Source of the DNA: Neurospora tetraspora
Taxonomy: Eukaryota > Ascomycota > Sordariomycetes > Sordariales > Sordariaceae
DNA length: 64,000 nt
Direction: 5' to 3'
Assembly (NCBI RefSeq): GCF_033439725.1
Contig: NW_026944383.1
Location: 1,178,001 to 1,242,000, forward strand
The translations under genes were made by a program, and so were the position numbers. The notes beneath the pieces were generated by a model. That model worked only from the letters and a program-made list of their open reading frames with translations, did no database searches and was not told the origin of the DNA. This document shows, piece after piece, positions 61,152-64,000 of this stretch; position 1 is the stretch's first letter, and every line of letters starts with the position of its first letter.

Positions 61152-62642
61152 TGTATGTATGTATGTATGTATGTATGTATGTATGTATGTATGTATGTAT
61201 GGATATCTTAGATTTGATTTGGTTGATTGGTAGCTTTCGATAACTGGTTTCGCGTATGGATGGCATCACGAGCAGCTTTTATCTTTGTAACCTAATTTGA
61301 AGCGTCAACTATCGTATGGAGGATGGGGTAATTTGTTTACCTACCTTGTCTCGGTCGGTTTGCTATTTGTAGGTATCGCTGTGTCGCGGAAACCACTACT
61401 CAGTGTCGGGATGCCAAAAAGTCATGACGGATAATAACCAACATGAAGAGCGTTCGTTGGTTTAACACTTGAAGAAGAATAATCGTTGAATGAACTGAGC
61501 GAGAAGGCTCGTGGCACTGGTATAGTGAAGTGTTTGTTCCAACAAGTACAAGTAAGTGTGAGCTGTAGAGGCCAAAGCCGTGGTTTCGATACCATAGTCA
61601 GAAGGGCAGAAAAAGGGTTTTGGCCAGCAATGTTGCCACCCCCTTTTCCGCTCTTATCAAAGGTAAACAAATCAGTTGATGGCCAACCGTCAGACACTCA
61701 ATCGAGCCGAGGCATAGAAGGTACACGTATGAACTTGGGGAGCTACTGTTAGCCTGATCTTCAAGGGTATGATACATGATAGATAGGTATTGGTTGTTGA
61801 CGAGACAGCTGTTCAACCTGGTCGGACGTAGTTCGGGATACTACCTACTGATACATGGTTAACAGGATCAGGAAGATCACCTTTCCCTGAAGGTTTAAGG
61901 GTCAAGACGGCCGGCATACAAGAAATGCACGATGTGAATAGTGTAGGCTCGCGTACCTGGTGATCATCCCGCCCAAGCCCGTTGTCGTGTAACGTAGCGA
62001 TGCAGTCGGCAGCGAGAAGGAAAGAAAGCATGAAGGAAGAAAAGGAACAAAAATGAGGTTTATCTGCTAGTACCTAAAAACGCCAATTACCAAAAAGTGA
62101 CAAATGTTCATCATCCCACCAAGTGACCGAGTCGTCCAGAGAAGCGACGGCAGCACTGCTCGTGAGAGCCGAGAATGAGAAACCGAGACCCCGATCATAT
62201 ACAGTTTGCTGCCAAAATCCAACATTTCAGAGGTGACCTGTTGTTCCCTCGGAAAACACCATCCGCCCCCAATAATCCCATCCCATTCATGTCCTTCGTC
62301 ATCTGAAAGAACTCAAGAGCCACGAGAAGAAGGCTCTCTGAGTTGTTCTTCGTAGTGGTCTTTTGCGTCATCATGCCCGTTGTACGTAGTCGTACATATC
62401 TCTTCGTCGACCCGGCATGCGTTTTCGAAATCGAACCATCCCGGCTTCACCGCCCTTTGGAGCCTCCGCCGAGTAGCCGATCCCACCTCGCCCCACGTAT
62501 CCCGACAGCGGGACGACCCACCTAAACCGCCTCTCCCGATTCATCCAACCTCTCCAGTTCTTCTCTTTTCTTCGCTCTTTCTTCTCCCGAAAAAGCTAAG
62601 AAAAAGAAAAACGGCCCGAGAGTTTCAGTGCTTGACCCCGGC
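59497..62642. other. 3.1 kb intergenic region
   Basis: Begins with the alcohol oxidase promoter (TATAAAA at 59597-59603, minus strand). It contains a CAACTCC-type repeat near 60650-60710 and a long (TGTA)n microsatellite at about 61120-61200. Open frames here are short or follow the simple repeat. I see no supported gene. Confidence 0.45.
61118..61202. repeat. (TGTA)n microsatellite
   Basis: About 20 tandem TGTA units. It produces artificial repeat peptides in every frame and is not coding. Confidence 0.95.
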
Positions 62643-63711
62643 TTAAGCCCGCAAAGCCCGCAAACGCTGTTGCAAAGCATCTTCCTCTTCCGGAGTCGGC
62701 TCGGCCGTCTGGCTCACCGCCTGCTGGGCAGCAGCGTTCGGATCAACCTTGCTGGCGCTGGCCTTATTCAGTTCCTGCCCCAGCTCCAGTCCGGCGTCGT
62801 CTGCTAGTTTGCCGAGCAGTTCGTGCACGGCATCGTCGCTCACCTGCACGCTGGTGCTCTGCGTCATGGCGTCCGTGTAGATGCCGTTGCTCATGGCGTA
62901 CTCCTCGTTCTGCTGCTTGTACTGCTCCAGCGTCAGGAGCGTCTTCTCGGGGTTCACGCTGCGCTGGGCCCGCGACATGGTCTTGGATGACTGGGCCATC
63001 ATGTACGTCATGCGGTTCATGGCGTTGTTGGCCTGTATCTGGGCGACGCTGAGCTCGGCCATGTCAGCGGCTTGGTCCATTTGTTGGGCGATGGCTTGTT
63101 TGGCGAGCAGCATGCGGGCTTTTTGGGCGGCTTGCGCGGTTTCGCCCTTTTTAAGAAGCTAGAGAAGGACAACCATGGCTTGTTAGTTTGGACGTTTCCT
63201 GTAAATGCGGTGACACGATAGCATGGGGGTGTTCGATATGATAGATGTGAAATATGTCATGGAAAGCCGATGCTGGCCAGTATCGATGGTAGACAGATTA
63301 CGAATGCGCATCCATCTGGGTAAGAGGGACAACGCGAGGCTAGGGAAATATTGTGGGACACCAGCCAGCAGACACCGAAGGGCGAAGAAGGGAATGGACA
63401 GGATAACGAACATTCTGGATCTGCTTCTTCAACTCATTGTCTTGTTTGGAAGCCTTCTGTGATTCACGTCGTGCTTGCTTGGCGTTGAACTGCCAATCCG
63501 GGATAGTCATTAGCAACTGATCGATGTTTTCTCATGTTGTTCTGTGATTGTTCCATGCCATCTATGGAAGATCGCAAGCAGGGTAGGCGACGCTGCAAGG
63601 GATGGTCCACGGACGCAAGGAACAACCAAGGCTCAGTGGCGGAACGATGGTGGAACATACGCGGGCTTGAAACTCGACTTGCATGTCTCTAGCAAGTTGT
63701 CGGTTCGCCAT
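62643..63711 (-). CDS. ESCRT-III Snf7-family protein, Did2/CHMP1-like
   Basis: Subunit of the membrane-remodelling ESCRT-III filaments in endosomal sorting. Exons 63661-63711, 63412-63489 and 62643-63158 give 214 residues in frame. The first helices are basic (FNAKQARRESQKASK, then NELKKQIQNLLKKG). A long helical core follows, with many Ala, Gln and Met (MTYMMAQSSKTMSRAQR). The C-terminus is acidic and ends with a MIM1-like motif (EDALQQRLRALRA) that would bind the Vps4 MIT domain. The last part, with DDAVHELLGKLADDAGLEL, resembles Did2/CHMP1. The N-terminus (MANRQLARDMQVEFQAR) does not look like the usual Did2 start, so it could be a divergent paralogue or a different Snf7 member. The gene is intact. 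Confidence 0.75.
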
Positions 63712-64000
63712 CGTGGTTTCGCGGTGTGGTGGTCTGCTGTCGGCGATGGGCTAATGGAGGGAGGTGGGGGGTTTAGGGTCGGGGTGACGGTCGGTGACTA
63801 CGCAGGACTCGGCGGGGACAACGAATGAAGTCAAGCGGTGGGCTTGGGCTCTGGGGAGGGAGCAGGATCCGATTGTAGGATATCGCGGGTACGGTTGTCG
63901 TGACGGATGATGGCCGGCGATTGGAATACTATCGGGTCGAGTAGGTGTATGGATGGCGTGTCGACAATGGAATACCTGATCGATATCTTGAGGAGTTGAA
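63712..64000. promoter_or_regulatory. Upstream region of the ESCRT-III gene to the window edge
   Basis: A 289-base flank with no coding sequence that I can support. No TATA element is obvious. Confidence 0.4.

Noticed and set aside
61118-61202. Regular short repeat that could suggest a CRISPR-like or coding array
   Set aside because: It is a simple 4-base microsatellite without spacers, in a fungal genome.

Overview
The window comes from a filamentous ascomycete, most likely a Sordariomycete. Genes carry several short GT-AG introns, most of them about 50-120 bases. Two tRNA genes carry 20-base introns. One 7.9 kb retrotransposon has been driven to extreme A+T by C-to-T changes, the mark of repeat-induced point mutation (RIP). 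Short GGTAGGTAC-type motifs are scattered between genes.

Positions 1-22008 hold a polyketide gene cluster: a cytochrome P450 cut by the left edge, an MFS exporter, a UDP-glycosyltransferase, a LovG-like serine hydrolase and a highly reducing polyketide synthase with order KS-AT-DH-cMT-ER-KR-ACP. The logic is that of a glycosylated reduced polyketide: the PKS builds the chain, the hydrolase releases it, the P450 oxidises it, the glycosyltransferase adds a sugar and the MFS protein exports it. The cluster is decaying. The PKS has two in-frame stops, five frameshifts and a tryptophan where the ACP phosphopantetheine serine should be. The P450 has one stop and the glycosyltransferase one frameshift. 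The exporter and hydrolase are intact.

Positions 23064-34604 hold a secreted rhamnogalacturonan-acetylesterase-like SGNH hydrolase, an ABC-B multidrug transporter whose middle is missing and replaced by about 1.67 kb of foreign sequence, a Zn2Cys6 regulator divergent from that transporter, a matrin-type zinc-finger protein and an MCP1-like mitochondrial membrane protein. The foreign sequence encodes an unusual protein with an acidic repeat block, a GIY-YIG-nuclease-like domain and a basic repeat tail. It is the best candidate here for something undescribed.

Positions 35262-48309 hold tRNA-His(GTG), a C2H2 regulator, tRNA-Glu(CTC), a long stretch with no recognisable gene, a secreted intradiol dioxygenase and peroxin PEX16.

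Positions 48310-56222 are a complete Ty3/gypsy LTR element with a perfect 5-bp target duplication, destroyed by RIP except at its outer edges. To its right lie an intact 12-exon alcohol oxidase with a C-terminal SRL peroxisomal signal and an ESCRT-III (Snf7-family) gene. Housekeeping-type genes are intact while lesions cluster in the first 28 kb, which argues for true gene decay rather than poor sequence quality.
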